DNA from: Bacillota bacterium
GTDB lineage: Bacteria > Bacillota > Bacilli > Calditerricolales > Calditerricolaceae
Assembly: GCA_017577925.1 (NCBI GenBank)
Contig: PKQU01000003.1
Span: forward strand, 1 to 32,359
Direction: 5' to 3'
Length of the DNA stretch: 32,359 bases
Made by a program: the position numbers and the translations under genes. The notes under the pieces are model-generated. The model was not told the origin of the DNA, did no database searches, and saw only the letters and a list, made by a program, of their open reading frames with translations. Numbering within the stretch: position 1 is the stretch's first letter; the number at the start of each line of letters is the position of its first letter. Below are positions 17,430 through 25,072 of this stretch, one piece after another.

Positions 17430-17543
17430 ATGAAAACCGTCATCAGCACCAAATCTTCCGAGCAGATCTTGGCCAGCCGCGCGGCTTGTTGTGAAGACGG
17501 GCGCTTTCGTCTGCAGGCCGTCAAGGACGGACCGCCGCGGTGA
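17430..17543 (+). CDS. 37-residue ORF with near-perfect ribosome binding site
   Basis: GGAGGTGATCAC, matching the 16S rRNA 3' end over 10 bases, lies directly before the ATG. The peptide runs MKTVISTKSSEQILASRAAC, then CEDGRFRLQAVKDGPPR, and ends at UGA. It has an adjacent Cys-Cys pair and no membrane segment. A run of seven T precedes it (17406-17412). After the UGA the same frame stays open to about 17724, and the +1 frame is open to 17685, so the gene could be a full small peptide, a frameshifted longer gene or a truncated one. It sits between the two ABC cassettes, so a leader-type precursor peptide is possible. I do not recognise it. Confidence 0.45.
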   Translation: MKTVISTKSSEQILASRAACCEDGRFRLQAVKDGPPR

Positions 17544-18095
17544 CCCTGTGACCAAGGGATTGCTGGCCAAGTGCGCCCGCCATCAGCAGCCCGCACAAGC
17601 GCGCACGCCGAAAAAGAAGATGGCCGGCGTAACCGCAGCCGTTGCCCTGGAACGGTCGGAATGGCCATGCCGGCCGCAGCATTGAAGGGACAGGAGCACA
17701 CTGGAAAAGCGTGTCTCTCGTAAACGTACGAACATGTCTAATGGTTTTCTTTTATTACAATTCATGGTGAATAGGTAACAACCAGAATTTTCGTCGTATC
17801 TTCCCTTTCTTTTCGTCTGCGACCAGTTTTTCATGCTGCTGACCGGGGGAGATATCCCTGGTTCTGGGCAAACTGCCCGGGGATAGATTTATAGATTGAT
17901 ACACAGCCAGGGAATGGAATACTGAAAGGGGGCTTCGAAAAAACATTAGACGGAAAAAGTTAACGAAATCCACAGACTGCCTCTGGTAATCGGCAATCTA
18001 CTACAACAGCTAGGCATCAGAAGGACAGAAAATTACGTATTTCCTCAAACGGAACACATAGAATCATGACTCTGGCATAGAAAGGATAATGCTGT
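17544..18095. other. Intergenic region between ABC cassettes
   Basis: About 550 bases. The first part (to about 17690) is GC-rich and may be the rest of a decayed small gene. The second part is AT-rich with several short dyads (for example CTGGGC and GCCCGG around 17864-17880) and probably contains the promoter of cassette 2, but I could not define a convincing -35/-10 pair. No second secreted small protein comparable to the one at 13875 was found. Confidence 0.4.
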
Positions 18096-18944
18096 ATGTT
18101 CAGTATTCTCTCTGCAGAAGCTCATCGTTTGCGACATCGTTGGCAAACCGCCTTGGCTTTCTTGGTTATTATCGGGTTTATGGTTCAAGGTTACATTGCC
18201 TATCAGAATAACGGATATCTATCCAATCAGTTCAGTGCGTATATTGCATATCTCTACGCATTAGGGGCCGGCGGAAGTGCTTTTTGGATCGGCATCTTGC
18301 CCTTGGCCGCTTGCCTCATCACAGGGGATAGTTTGGCTTGGGACCGGAAAACAGGAGCCGTTCGCTTCCTGCTCGTTCGCGTTCCGCGCCGGCGTTACAT
18401 TGTCCAGAAAATCCTGGCCACCAGCCTCTTCACCGGGCTGTTGTTCTTTGCCGGGTTTCTTGTTTCGTTTCTCATTGCCATCGTGTGGTTTCCGATGACG
18501 CTGCCGCCGTGGCATGTGGTCAACGGTGTTCCTACACTGAGCCACATTGCTCCGAATGGGGAGGTCTATCCGTTTCCTACATTTTTCCACAATCTTTTTT
18601 TTGAGCATCCGTTCGTGCACGTGCTCTTGGTTACGCTGGTGGTGATCCTCTCGGCAGTCGCCTGGGCAAACCTGTCGCTGCTTCTTTCGCTCTGGACGAC
18701 AAATATTTATCTGGTCTTGGGGATCCCCTGGCTCGCTTACATTGTGGTGATGTTCATTATGGCCATTCCAGTCGTTGGTCTGCCCCACATCTCGCCGCTG
18801 GCCCTTTCCGGTCCGTTCATCGCCATGCGGTCGGGCTCTCTCGGATTGTGGATTCCGTTCATTTGGCTCGTGATTATTGTAGGCCTGGCAGCCGCTACCT
18901 ACACGATCTTTGTTTTAAGGAAAGGGAGGGACATCCTTGAATAA
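18096..18944 (+). CDS. ABC-2 type permease, cassette 2 subunit A
   Basis: A membrane protein of 282 residues, about six spans, counterpart of the permease at 14231: the loop DRKTGAVRFLLVRVPRRRYI is nearly the same in position and pattern, and SHIAPNGEV...FPTFFHNLFFEHP corresponds to the extracellular loop of its relative. The ATG at 18096 has AAAGGA at 8-9 nt. Its 3' end overlaps the TTG start of the ATPase by 8 bases. This opens the second cassette, in which the ATPase is the second gene. Confidence 0.75.
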   Translation: MFSILSAEAHRLRHRWQTALAFLVIIGFMVQGYIAYQNNGYLSNQFSAYIAYLYALGAGGSAFWIGILPLAACLITGDSLAWDRKTGAVRFLLVRVPRRRYIVQKILATSLFTGLLFFAGFLVSFLIAIVWFPMTLPPWHVVNGVPTLSHIAPNGEVYPFPTFFHNLFFEHPFVHVLLVTLVVILSAVAWANLSLLLSLWTTNIYLVLGIPWLAYIVVMFIMAIPVVGLPHISPLALSGPFIAMRSGSLGLWIPFIWLVIIVGLAAATYTIFVLRKGRDILE

Positions 18945-19599
18945 CAATACTTCGATGGCCATCGAAGCACACAACGTCGAAAAACACTTGGGCGGCGTGG
19001 CCATCCTCCGGGGTGTCAATCTTCGCGTGGAATATGGAGAAATCGTGGCCATTGTGGGCGCAAACGGGTCCGGGAAATCCTTGTTCCTTCGCACCCTTTG
19101 CGGCCTGGTCTATCCGGACAAGGGCCAGATTGTGATCGGAGGGCAGCTCCTCAAACCCGGAATGACAGGGGCGCTTGCCGACGTTGGCGTGCTGATCGAG
19201 ACGCCGGGATTTCTGCCGTATCTGTCGGGAATGGACAACTTGCGGCTTTTGGCCATGCTGCGCCGCCGGATTACCGATGATGAAGTTGCGATGGCCATGC
19301 GCCAGGTCGGGCTCGATCCGGCCAACAAGCGTCCTGTCCGGACGTATTCGATGGGCATGCGGCAGCGCCTGGGCATCGCCCAGGCCTTGATGGAACGGCC
19401 ACGTGTTCTGTTATTGGACGAGCCCACGAACGCGCTGGATCCGGAGTTCACGGAAACCTTCCTCCAGATGCTCAAAACGTTGCGTACGCAAGGTGTCGCC
19501 ATTGTCCTGACGTCCCACGAATTACACGAGGTTGCGGAGCTGGCGGACCGCATTCTCGTCATGCGGGACGGGATATTGTCGGATTACCGTCCCGCTTAA
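18937..19599 (+). CDS. ABC transporter ATP-binding protein, cassette 2 (BcrA/LanF-like)
   Basis: A 220-residue ATPase with Walker A GANGSGKS, Q-loop region VGVLIETPGFLPYLSG, signature YSMGMRQRLGIAQ, Walker B VLLLDEPTNALD and H-loop TSHELHE. It is closely similar to the ATPase at 16692 along its entire length. The start is TTG at 18937, supported by GGGAGGG at 6 nt and by overlap with the preceding permease. It lacks the short C-terminal tail of its relative. Likely role: driving the permeases at 18096, 19620 and 20432. Confidence 0.88.
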   Translation: MNNNTSMAIEAHNVEKHLGGVAILRGVNLRVEYGEIVAIVGANGSGKSLFLRTLCGLVYPDKGQIVIGGQLLKPGMTGALADVGVLIETPGFLPYLSGMDNLRLLAMLRRRITDDEVAMAMRQVGLDPANKRPVRTYSMGMRQRLGIAQALMERPRVLLLDEPTNALDPEFTETFLQMLKTLRTQGVAIVLTSHELHEVAELADRILVMRDGILSDYRPA

Positions 19600-19619
19600 A
19601 GGGAGGGAACCCCGATCCC

Positions 19620-20435
19620 GTGTCTTTCCGCATGGTCTGGTTTCATGCACTGGTTTTATTGAGCCGCACACGATGGAAGGTGGTTCCGCTCTTCGCCCTT
19701 GGGATCACAGTCCTTGCGGTGGCGGATCTCGCCAAGGGTTACGGGAAGCTCGGCGATGCGAACCAGTGGGACGTCTTGCTGAATGTGTTCAACGATCCGT
19801 TTAAGGTCGTTGTTCTTCTGCCGGCATTCTTTTTCATCCTGGTTGCGGATGTCGTGACGCAAGACCTCGAAGGATGGGGGTATCTACACTGGAACCGCGG
19901 TCCGTCTCGGGCTCTGTGGTGGTGGAGCAAGGTAGGCACCGTGGGAATTGCGGCCTTCCTGTACAGCAGCATGATGTGGCTAATTGCCGTGCTGGTCAGC
20001 GTCTTTACGGTGCAATGGCAGCTACCCTGGAGCCGGTTGGTGATGCTATCGCAGTGGAGTTACCCGGGCGGTCTTGGGCCGCAACACCTCCATGTGCCAC
20101 CACCCGTGATTTTGTTTCAAGCGTGGGGATTGATCACCTGGGGCCTTTTCGTCTGGGGCACGATCATTGCCCTCCTGGCCTTTGTGCTGCGCCATACCGG
20201 CATAGCCTGGATGACAGGTGCCGCAAGTTGTTTGATTTCGTACGGCATCTGGATAATTGCTACGGAAAAAGCTCCCTGGGCACCCACCTTGCACTTGCTG
20301 TTGAAGGTACACGTAGAATTCGAGAGCCGGGTGCCTGCGTTCTTCACGATCGGATGGTCGTTCCTCGCAGAAACCCTTTTGCTCTTGGCCGCCGGCGTGG
20401 TGGGTCATCTTTTGTCGGTGAGGCGTGATCTTTGA
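19620..20435 (+). CDS. ABC-2 type permease, cassette 2 subunit B
   Basis: A membrane protein of 271 residues with about six spans, counterpart of the permease at 15015 (shared WD.L..VFN/FAN.....VLLP segment and the loop EGWGYLHWNRGPSRALWWWS). The GTG at 19620 is 12 nt from GGGAGGG, rather long; an ATG at 19632 is an alternative start, giving a protein 4 residues shorter. The stop overlaps the TTG of the next gene by 4 bases, so translation is probably coupled. Confidence 0.73.
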   Translation: MSFRMVWFHALVLLSRTRWKVVPLFALGITVLAVADLAKGYGKLGDANQWDVLLNVFNDPFKVVVLLPAFFFILVADVVTQDLEGWGYLHWNRGPSRALWWWSKVGTVGIAAFLYSSMMWLIAVLVSVFTVQWQLPWSRLVMLSQWSYPGGLGPQHLHVPPPVILFQAWGLITWGLFVWGTIIALLAFVLRHTGIAWMTGAASCLISYGIWIIATEKAPWAPTLHLLLKVHVEFESRVPAFFTIGWSFLAETLLLLAAGVVGHLLSVRRDL

Positions 20436-21262
20436 CCATGGAAAATGCAGGGCTGCATCAACATGGGCGACTTTGCAGCGTGGAGTTTCGCGTATTGGCA
20501 AGGCGACGAATATGGCTGATGCTCTTGCCGATTGTGGGGCTCTATGGGATCCTGAGCGCCCTGAATGTCAAGAATGGAATTTCCGATCACCTTTTGAACC
20601 CTTGGCAAATTGGGGTTATGGTCCTGGGAGGACCGTCGTTCCAGGCGTCCGTGCTGAAAATCCTTGAGTGGCTGATCATCCCTGGCGCGTTCGTCCTCGG
20701 CGTGGGCGAGCCGTATTCCCTGTTGGCGACCTCCTGGAACCAACTCGTCCTCGTTCGCGTGCCGAGCCGCTGGCGCTTCTGGTGGGGACGAACCGTCACC
20801 TGGTACGGGTGGGCCTTGCTGTACGGACTTGTGGTTTTGGGAATTGGCGTCGTAGCCGGGAAAATGGCGCATCCATCGGCTGCGTGGGGCATACCCCAAA
20901 CGTTGAGCCTGGACAATTTGCAAATCGAAAACGGGTTCTTGCTGATCGCTTGGGTTGGCCTCTCTCTCGTGGCCACGCTTTGGGGCTACACTACCCTGCT
21001 GCTCCTTTTTTCGCTGTTTTTCTCACGTCCCGGCGTGGCGACGATTTTCACATTGGTCGCGGGATACGGGTTAACCGCTCTGGGCGTAAACGTCCCCAGC
21101 ACCATCTCCTACCTTCGCCCGTTGTTGGGAGCAAGACTGAATCTGTTTCCAGATACAAACCTGAACGGGAACGACTTCTTGTCACTTGGCATTAGCACAG
21201 GTGTTTGGGTATTCGTCGGTGTGTTAGCTGGATATTCACTTTTCCATCGCAGATCAATATGA
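20432..21262 (+). CDS. ABC-2 type permease, cassette 2 subunit C
   Basis: A membrane protein of 276 residues with about six spans, counterpart of the permease at 15874. The loop after the second span has NQLVLVRVPSRWRFWWGRTV, the shared motif. Start is TTG at 20432, overlapping the previous stop (TTGA), with GAGGCGTGATC upstream; the ATG at 20438 is an alternative. A hairpin terminator follows the stop within 15 bases and closes the cassette. Confidence 0.73.
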   Translation: MTMENAGLHQHGRLCSVEFRVLARRRIWLMLLPIVGLYGILSALNVKNGISDHLLNPWQIGVMVLGGPSFQASVLKILEWLIIPGAFVLGVGEPYSLLATSWNQLVLVRVPSRWRFWWGRTVTWYGWALLYGLVVLGIGVVAGKMAHPSAAWGIPQTLSLDNLQIENGFLLIAWVGLSLVATLWGYTTLLLLFSLFFSRPGVATIFTLVAGYGLTALGVNVPSTISYLRPLLGARLNLFPDTNLNGNDFLSLGISTGVWVFVGVLAGYSLFHRRSI

Positions 21263-21264
21263 TG

Positions 21265-21298
21265 TTAAAAAATAGGCCCGCAAAAACGGGCCCTTTCT
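21265..21298. terminator. Bidirectional terminator after cassette 2
   Basis: GGCCCG (21275-21280) pairs with CGGGCC (21287-21292) around CAAAAA. A CTTTCTT tract follows on the plus strand, and on the minus strand the stem is followed by TATTTTTT. Confidence 0.75.
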
Positions 21299-21407
21299 TG
21301 TGTGATCGATGATCACCGTGTTGCCATAGCCATTCATAAGCCAAACCTTGGCGAAATGCCATGGGCCGATGGTACCGGCCAAGCCAATACGGTGGCACGG
21401 CGACCGG

Positions 21408-21449
21408 CAAAAAACGAGCGGGCTGCCGACCGGGGTTGGTCGACAGCCC
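21408..21449 (-). terminator. Intrinsic terminator of wrbA
   Basis: Plus-strand arms GGGCTGCCGACC (21420-21431) and GGTCGACAGCCC (21438-21449) make a 12-bp stem with one non-Watson-Crick position. On the minus strand it is followed by GCTCG and a run of T (plus A-run 21408-21414). Confidence 0.8.
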
Positions 21450-21457
21450 TCTGTCTG

Positions 21458-22135
21458 TTACCGGTTGGCTTTGAGGGCGGCGGCGATGCGGGCCACGCGC
21501 TCGCCGAGACGGGCAGCCATCGTCTTCTCCCGCTCGTCCGGCATGCGCGAACCGTCCGGACCGGCCACCGTCGAGGCGCCGTAGGGCGTACCGCCGATGC
21601 CTTCGGCGGTGAGCTGTTCTTGGTTTTCGCCATACGGCAGGCCCACGTAGATCATGCCGAAGTGGAGCATCGGGACGATGGAGGTGAGGAGCGTGGCTTC
21701 CTGCCCCCCGTGGATGGAGCCGGTGCTGGTGAACACGGAGGTTACCTTGCCTTCCAGCGCGCCGGACGCCCACAGGCCGCCGGCGGTGTCGATGAACTGC
21801 TTCATTTGCGCCGGCATCATCCCGAAGCGGGTGGGTACGCCCCAGATGATCCCATCGGCCCACTTCAGATCATCGTGGGTGGCCTCGGGGATGTCTTTCT
21901 GGGCCTCTTGCGCCTTCACATAGGCTTCTTGTGTCGACATGGCCTGACGTGCTGCCTCGAATTCCGGCACCTTGGCGATCTTTACGTTGGCGCCGGCGCG
22001 CTTGGCTCCCTCGGCGACAGCCTTGGCCATTTCAAAGGTGTGGCCGTAAGCGCTGTAGTAGACGACGAGGATGTTGGGACTGGTCATTTGTGCTTCACTC
22101 CTTTTGCCAAAGATTCGTTGCCACCAGCTGGGCAT
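21458..22135 (-). CDS. wrbA: NAD(P)H:quinone oxidoreductase, WrbA/flavodoxin family
   Basis: A flavodoxin-fold quinone reductase. The FMN phosphate loop is YYSAYGHTFEMA, followed by WADGIIWGVPTRFGMMPAQM and the conserved FTSTGSIHGGQEATL, with GLPYGENQEQL and GGTPYGASTVAGPDG near the C-terminus, all typical of WrbA (two-electron quinone reduction, cytosolic). Two starts are plausible: the ATG at 22135 has GGAGGAACGCGCA with ideal spacing and adds MPSWWQRIFGKRSEAQ; the ATG at 22087 has AAAGGAG 10-11 nt upstream and matches the usual WrbA N-terminus. A strong promoter and candidate operator repeats lie upstream, and a MarR-type repressor diverges from it. Confidence 0.93.
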   Translation of the reverse strand: MPSWWQRIFGKRSEAQMTSPNILVVYYSAYGHTFEMAKAVAEGAKRAGANVKIAKVPEFEAARQAMSTQEAYVKAQEAQKDIPEATHDDLKWADGIIWGVPTRFGMMPAQMKQFIDTAGGLWASGALEGKVTSVFTSTGSIHGGQEATLLTSIVPMLHFGMIYVGLPYGENQEQLTAEGIGGTPYGASTVAGPDGSRMPDEREKTMAARLGERVARIAAALKANR

Positions 22136-22178
22136 TGCGCGTTCCTCCTGGGGGTAGGTTCGGGAGGGAGCGATGCGC

Positions 22179-22212
22179 AAATATCTCGATGTTAAATATC
22201 TTGAGTTCGAAA
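22179..22212. promoter_or_regulatory. Candidate MarR/MhqR operator at the wrbA start site
   Basis: AAATATCTCGA (22179-22189) and AAATATCTTGA (22194-22204) are near-identical direct repeats 15 bp apart. The second extends into ATCTTGAGTTCGAAAT, an imperfect palindrome (ATCTtGA, 2 nt, TCgAaAT) resembling the MhqR box as I remember it. It overlaps the expected wrbA transcription start. Confidence 0.5.
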
Positions 22213-22214
22213 TG

Positions 22215-22244
22215 ATTATATCCCCGACCGCATCGGTCCGTCAA
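22215..22244 (-). promoter_or_regulatory. sigma-A promoter of wrbA
   Basis: On the minus strand TTGACG (22239-22244), 18 nt, TATAAT (22215-22220): one mismatch in the -35 and a perfect -10. The leader to the 22135 start is about 70 nt. Confidence 0.75.
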
Positions 22245-22392
22245 GGGCGCGGCTCGGCATTTGACCGAACCCCTTCCATCGACTAGAATGTTCCCACAGC
22301 GAGGTTTTCTATACGGCGCAAGCTTGCCGCAAAGCGCACGCTTCGGAGGGAACGTGGTGTTCTTGCGAGGCGTGACGTAAGGAGTGGGCACG

Positions 22393-22866
22393 ATGACCCG
22401 GAGAACGGAAGAAACGGAGCGCGCGCTGCACTTGTTCCGTGTGCTGGTGCGCGCCCACCGCAGCGTGGTGGAGCATTCGGTTCGCGACATCAAATCCCAC
22501 GGGTTGCACCCGACGGAATTTGCCGTGCTGGAGCTCTTGTACCACAAAGGGCCGCAGCCGCTCCAGCGCATTGCCACCAGCATCTTGCTGGCCAGCGGTA
22601 GTGTTACCTATGTGGTGGATAAGTTGGAGAAAAACGGAATGCTGCGGCGGGAAGCCTGCCCGACGGACCGCCGCGTGGTGTACGCCGTGCTGACCGATCA
22701 AGGCCGGGCGCTCTTGGAGCGCATCTTTCCCGACCATGCCGAGACCATTCGCCGCGCGGTGGGCGGCCTTTCGGCACACGAACAGGAGACGCTGATCGCG
22801 CTGTTGAAACGCATGGGGCTGCACGCCCAGCGCCTGCTTGACGAGACGGGCGTGCGGAAAGGTTGA
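22393..22866 (+). CDS. MarR-family regulator, MhqR-like
   Basis: A winged-helix repressor of 157 residues. The core GLHPTEFAVLELLYHKGPQP, then IATSILLASGSVTYVVDKLE, and RREACPTDRRVVYAVLTDQG follow the MhqR/YkvE pattern of Bacillus, a repressor of quinone and azo-compound detoxification genes. The ATG at 22393 has AAGGAG 8 nt upstream; the in-frame GTG at 22384 lies almost on top of that site. It diverges from the quinone reductase wrbA, whose promoter carries candidate operator repeats, so it probably represses wrbA and perhaps itself. A regulatory cysteine is not obvious apart from the Cys in EACPTD. Confidence 0.88.
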   Translation: MTRRTEETERALHLFRVLVRAHRSVVEHSVRDIKSHGLHPTEFAVLELLYHKGPQPLQRIATSILLASGSVTYVVDKLEKNGMLRREACPTDRRVVYAVLTDQGRALLERIFPDHAETIRRAVGGLSAHEQETLIALLKRMGLHAQRLLDETGVRKG

Positions 22867-22875
22867 GGTGCCGAT

Positions 22876-23811
22876 ATGGTGACGTATGTCGTGAGCAAGG
22901 CGGAGAGCGGCAAAAAGCTGCACCGCTTGCTGCGCCACTTGTTGCCCAACATGCCTCTTGGTCGGCTGTACAAGATGATCGACCAGGGGCACGTCCGGGT
23001 GAACGGCAAGCGTAAAAAGAAGGAATACGCGGTGGCGGAAGGCGATGTGCTCTCCTTCCAGATGACGGAGGAGGAGTATCGCCAGGCGGCGGCCGGCCCG
23101 CGCAAGCGAAAATTCGCCGGCGTGCCGGCGGACCTTGACGTGGTGTACGAGGACGACGAGCTCCTCGTGGTCAACAAGCCTCCGGGTCTGCTGGTCCACC
23201 CGGACCGGACGGAGTACAAGAATACCCTGATCGCCCGCGTACACGCCTACTTGTACCGAAAGGGCGAGCTGGACAGCCGCTTCTTCTTGCCGGCGGCGGC
23301 GGGGCGCCTGGACCGCAACACGAGCGGGCTAGTCCTGGTCGGGAAGACGGCAGGGATGCTCCACCAGCTCAACCGGTGGCACCAGGAGCGGGCCATCGGC
23401 AAGTTCTACCTGACCGTGGTGGAGGGAACGCCGCCGGCGGAAGGAGAGATCCGCCGTGCCCTCATGCGCGACCCGTCGGCCAACCGGACGCGCGTCGCAT
23501 CCGGCGGCAAGGACGCGGTCACGCGCTACCGCGTGCTGGACGCGCAAGGCGGATATGCCCTGGTGGAGGTGGAGCTCGTCAGCGGGCGCACGCACCAGAT
23601 CCGTGCCCACTTGCAGAGCATCGGCCATCCGCTGCTCGGGGACGTCAAGTATGGCGGGCGGCCGGCCTTTGGGGTGAACCACCAGCTGTTGCACGCCTGG
23701 CGCGTGGGCTTGCCCGACGGCCGCGTGTTTGTGGCCCCGCTTCCCGACGTGTTTGCCCGCGTGGTGAAGGCCATCGGCTTGCGCATGCCGGAGTGGAGGG
23801 AAAGCCAATGA
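22876..23811 (+). CDS. RluA-family pseudouridine synthase
   Basis: An RNA pseudouridine synthase of 311 residues with an N-terminal S4 RNA-binding domain (KKLHRLLRHLLPNMPLGRLY, then IDQGHVRVNGKRKKKEY) and a catalytic domain. It carries VVNKPPGLLVHP (99-110) and the RluA motif GRLDRNTSGLVLV (143-155) with catalytic D146, then RTHQIRAHL and HPLLGDVKYGG. This matches the RluC/RluD-type group acting on 23S rRNA; the exact site cannot be told. The ATG at 22876 follows GAGGTGCCGAT. It lies 9 bases after marR and its stop overlaps the folB start as ATGA. Confidence 0.92.
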   Translation: MVTYVVSKAESGKKLHRLLRHLLPNMPLGRLYKMIDQGHVRVNGKRKKKEYAVAEGDVLSFQMTEEEYRQAAAGPRKRKFAGVPADLDVVYEDDELLVVNKPPGLLVHPDRTEYKNTLIARVHAYLYRKGELDSRFFLPAAAGRLDRNTSGLVLVGKTAGMLHQLNRWHQERAIGKFYLTVVEGTPPAEGEIRRALMRDPSANRTRVASGGKDAVTRYRVLDAQGGYALVEVELVSGRTHQIRAHLQSIGHPLLGDVKYGGRPAFGVNHQLLHAWRVGLPDGRVFVAPLPDVFARVVKAIGLRMPEWRESQ

Positions 23812-24233
23812 CGGACAGCATTGCCCTGGAAGGGATGGTCTTTTACGGGTACCACGGGGTGTACGAGGAAGAACGGCGCCTCGGCCAGCGCTTTGTCGTC
23901 GACCTGCGCCTGGACGTCGACTTGCGCGAGGCCGGGCGATCCGACCGCCTCGAGGCCAGCGTCGACTACGTCCAGGTGTACCGCGACGTGCGCGCCGTGG
24001 TGGAGGGCGAGCCCCTGCGGCTCATCGAAGCGGTGGCCGAGCGGATTGCCCAGGTGGTTCTCGACCGTCACCCGCGGGTGACGCGGGTGACGGTGACGGT
24101 GAAGAAACCGGCGGTGCCCCTGCCCGGTGCACTGGCCCACGCGGCGGTGACCCTGTCGCGCGGCCGGGAAGACGTGCGGGGGGGAGAAGGCGCGGCGGAC
24201 GGGGATAAACGGGGAACGGGGGTGATGGGATGA
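23808..24233 (+). CDS. folB: Dihydroneopterin aldolase
   Basis: A small folate-biosynthesis enzyme of 141 residues that cleaves dihydroneopterin to 6-hydroxymethyl-dihydropterin and glycolaldehyde. Seen: LEGMVFYGYHGVYEEERRLG at the N-terminus with the substrate-binding Glu, DYVQVYRDV, RLIEAVAERIAQVVL, and VTVKKPAVPLPGAL with the catalytic Lys. The core ends near residue 118; the remaining 20 or so residues are Gly- and charge-rich and not part of the family, perhaps because the gene runs through to overlap the next ATG. folP and folK are not adjacent, unlike the Bacillus folate operon. The start overlaps the pseudouridine synthase stop and has GGAGGGAAAGCC. Confidence 0.92.
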   Translation: MTDSIALEGMVFYGYHGVYEEERRLGQRFVVDLRLDVDLREAGRSDRLEASVDYVQVYRDVRAVVEGEPLRLIEAVAERIAQVVLDRHPRVTRVTVTVKKPAVPLPGALAHAAVTLSRGREDVRGGEGAADGDKRGTGVMG

Positions 24234-25072
24234 GGGCAGAAAGCGGATGTCACGCAGCCGCGAGTACCCGTGACAATTGGTACGAAACCAGTTTTCGCGA
24301 GGATTATCTCCTGGTCTACCGCCACCGCGATGAGGCGGCGGCGGAACGCGAGCTGGGGGCGCTGCTCGACTTCTTGGGCCTGCCGCCCGGATCGCGGGTG
24401 TTGGATGCCTGCTGCGGCACCGGACGGCACAGCGTGGTCCTCGCGCGGCGGGGCTACTGCGTGGTGGGGGTGGATCTATCGGAAGTGCTGCTGACGCGCG
24501 CGCAGGCGAAATCTTCGGGGCTGCCGGTGCGGTTTGTGCGACAGGACGTGCGCAAGTTGGACGTTGGCGGCGATTACGACGCCGTCTTCAACCTGTTTAC
24601 CAGTTTCGGGTATTTTTCCGACGCCGACAACCAGCGGGCCCTCTGCCGCATGGCGCGGGCACTTCGCCCCGGGGGGATCTTCGTTCTCGATTACTTGAAC
24701 CCCGCCTACGTACGGAATACCCTCGTCCCCCATTCCGTGCGCACGGTGGACGGCGCGCGCATTGAAGAGACGCGGACGATTGTTGATACGCCGATGCCGC
24801 GCGTGGAGAAAGCCATTGTCGTCACCGACTCCCGCGGCACGCGCACCTATCGGGAGTCGGTCCGCCTCTACACGCCGGAGGAGATGGCCCGGCTGTTCCA
24901 GAACGCCGGTTTGCGCATCCGGCACTGGTTTGGCGACTATACCCTCGCGCCTTACGAGGAGGCCGCCTCGCCGCGCATGATCGTGGTGGCGGAGCGGATG
25001 GGATCGGGTGCGCCGGCGGGCGGAAGCGGCGCCGGTAGGGACGAGGGCGACCGGGGAGGGAACGGCTCGTGA
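24230..25072 (+). CDS. Class I SAM-dependent methyltransferase
   Basis: A 280-residue methyltransferase of the Rossmann class. Motif I is VLDACCGTGRHSVVLARRG (about 56-75), followed by the acidic VVGVDLSEVLL, FVRQDVRKLD and the motif IV region DAVFNLFTSFGYFSDADNQ. The start ATGA overlaps the folB stop and the stop overlaps the GTG of the next gene. The pattern F..D-NL-TSFGYF is common in an uncharacterised group of bacterial small-molecule methyltransferases. The C-terminal 25 residues are Gly-rich and probably disordered. Substrate unknown; the coupling to folB and a pseudouridine synthase gives no firm clue. Confidence 0.85.
   Translation: MRAESGCHAAASTRDNWYETSFREDYLLVYRHRDEAAAERELGALLDFLGLPPGSRVLDACCGTGRHSVVLARRGYCVVGVDLSEVLLTRAQAKSSGLPVRFVRQDVRKLDVGGDYDAVFNLFTSFGYFSDADNQRALCRMARALRPGGIFVLDYLNPAYVRNTLVPHSVRTVDGARIEETRTIVDTPMPRVEKAIVVTDSRGTRTYRESVRLYTPEEMARLFQNAGLRIRHWFGDYTLAPYEEAASPRMIVVAERMGSGAPAGGSGAGRDEGDRGGNGS

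Noticed and set aside
17541..17543. UGA at the end of the 37-codon ORF read as selenocysteine
   Set aside because: The surrounding residues (GPPR then PCDQG) resemble no redox motif, and only a weak 4-bp dyad follows, so an ordinary stop is more likely.
17430..17685. Fragment of a molybdopterin oxidoreductase N-terminus (VKDG ... DPVTKG)
   Set aside because: Only two short matches across a frameshift; the cluster cysteine pattern is missing.
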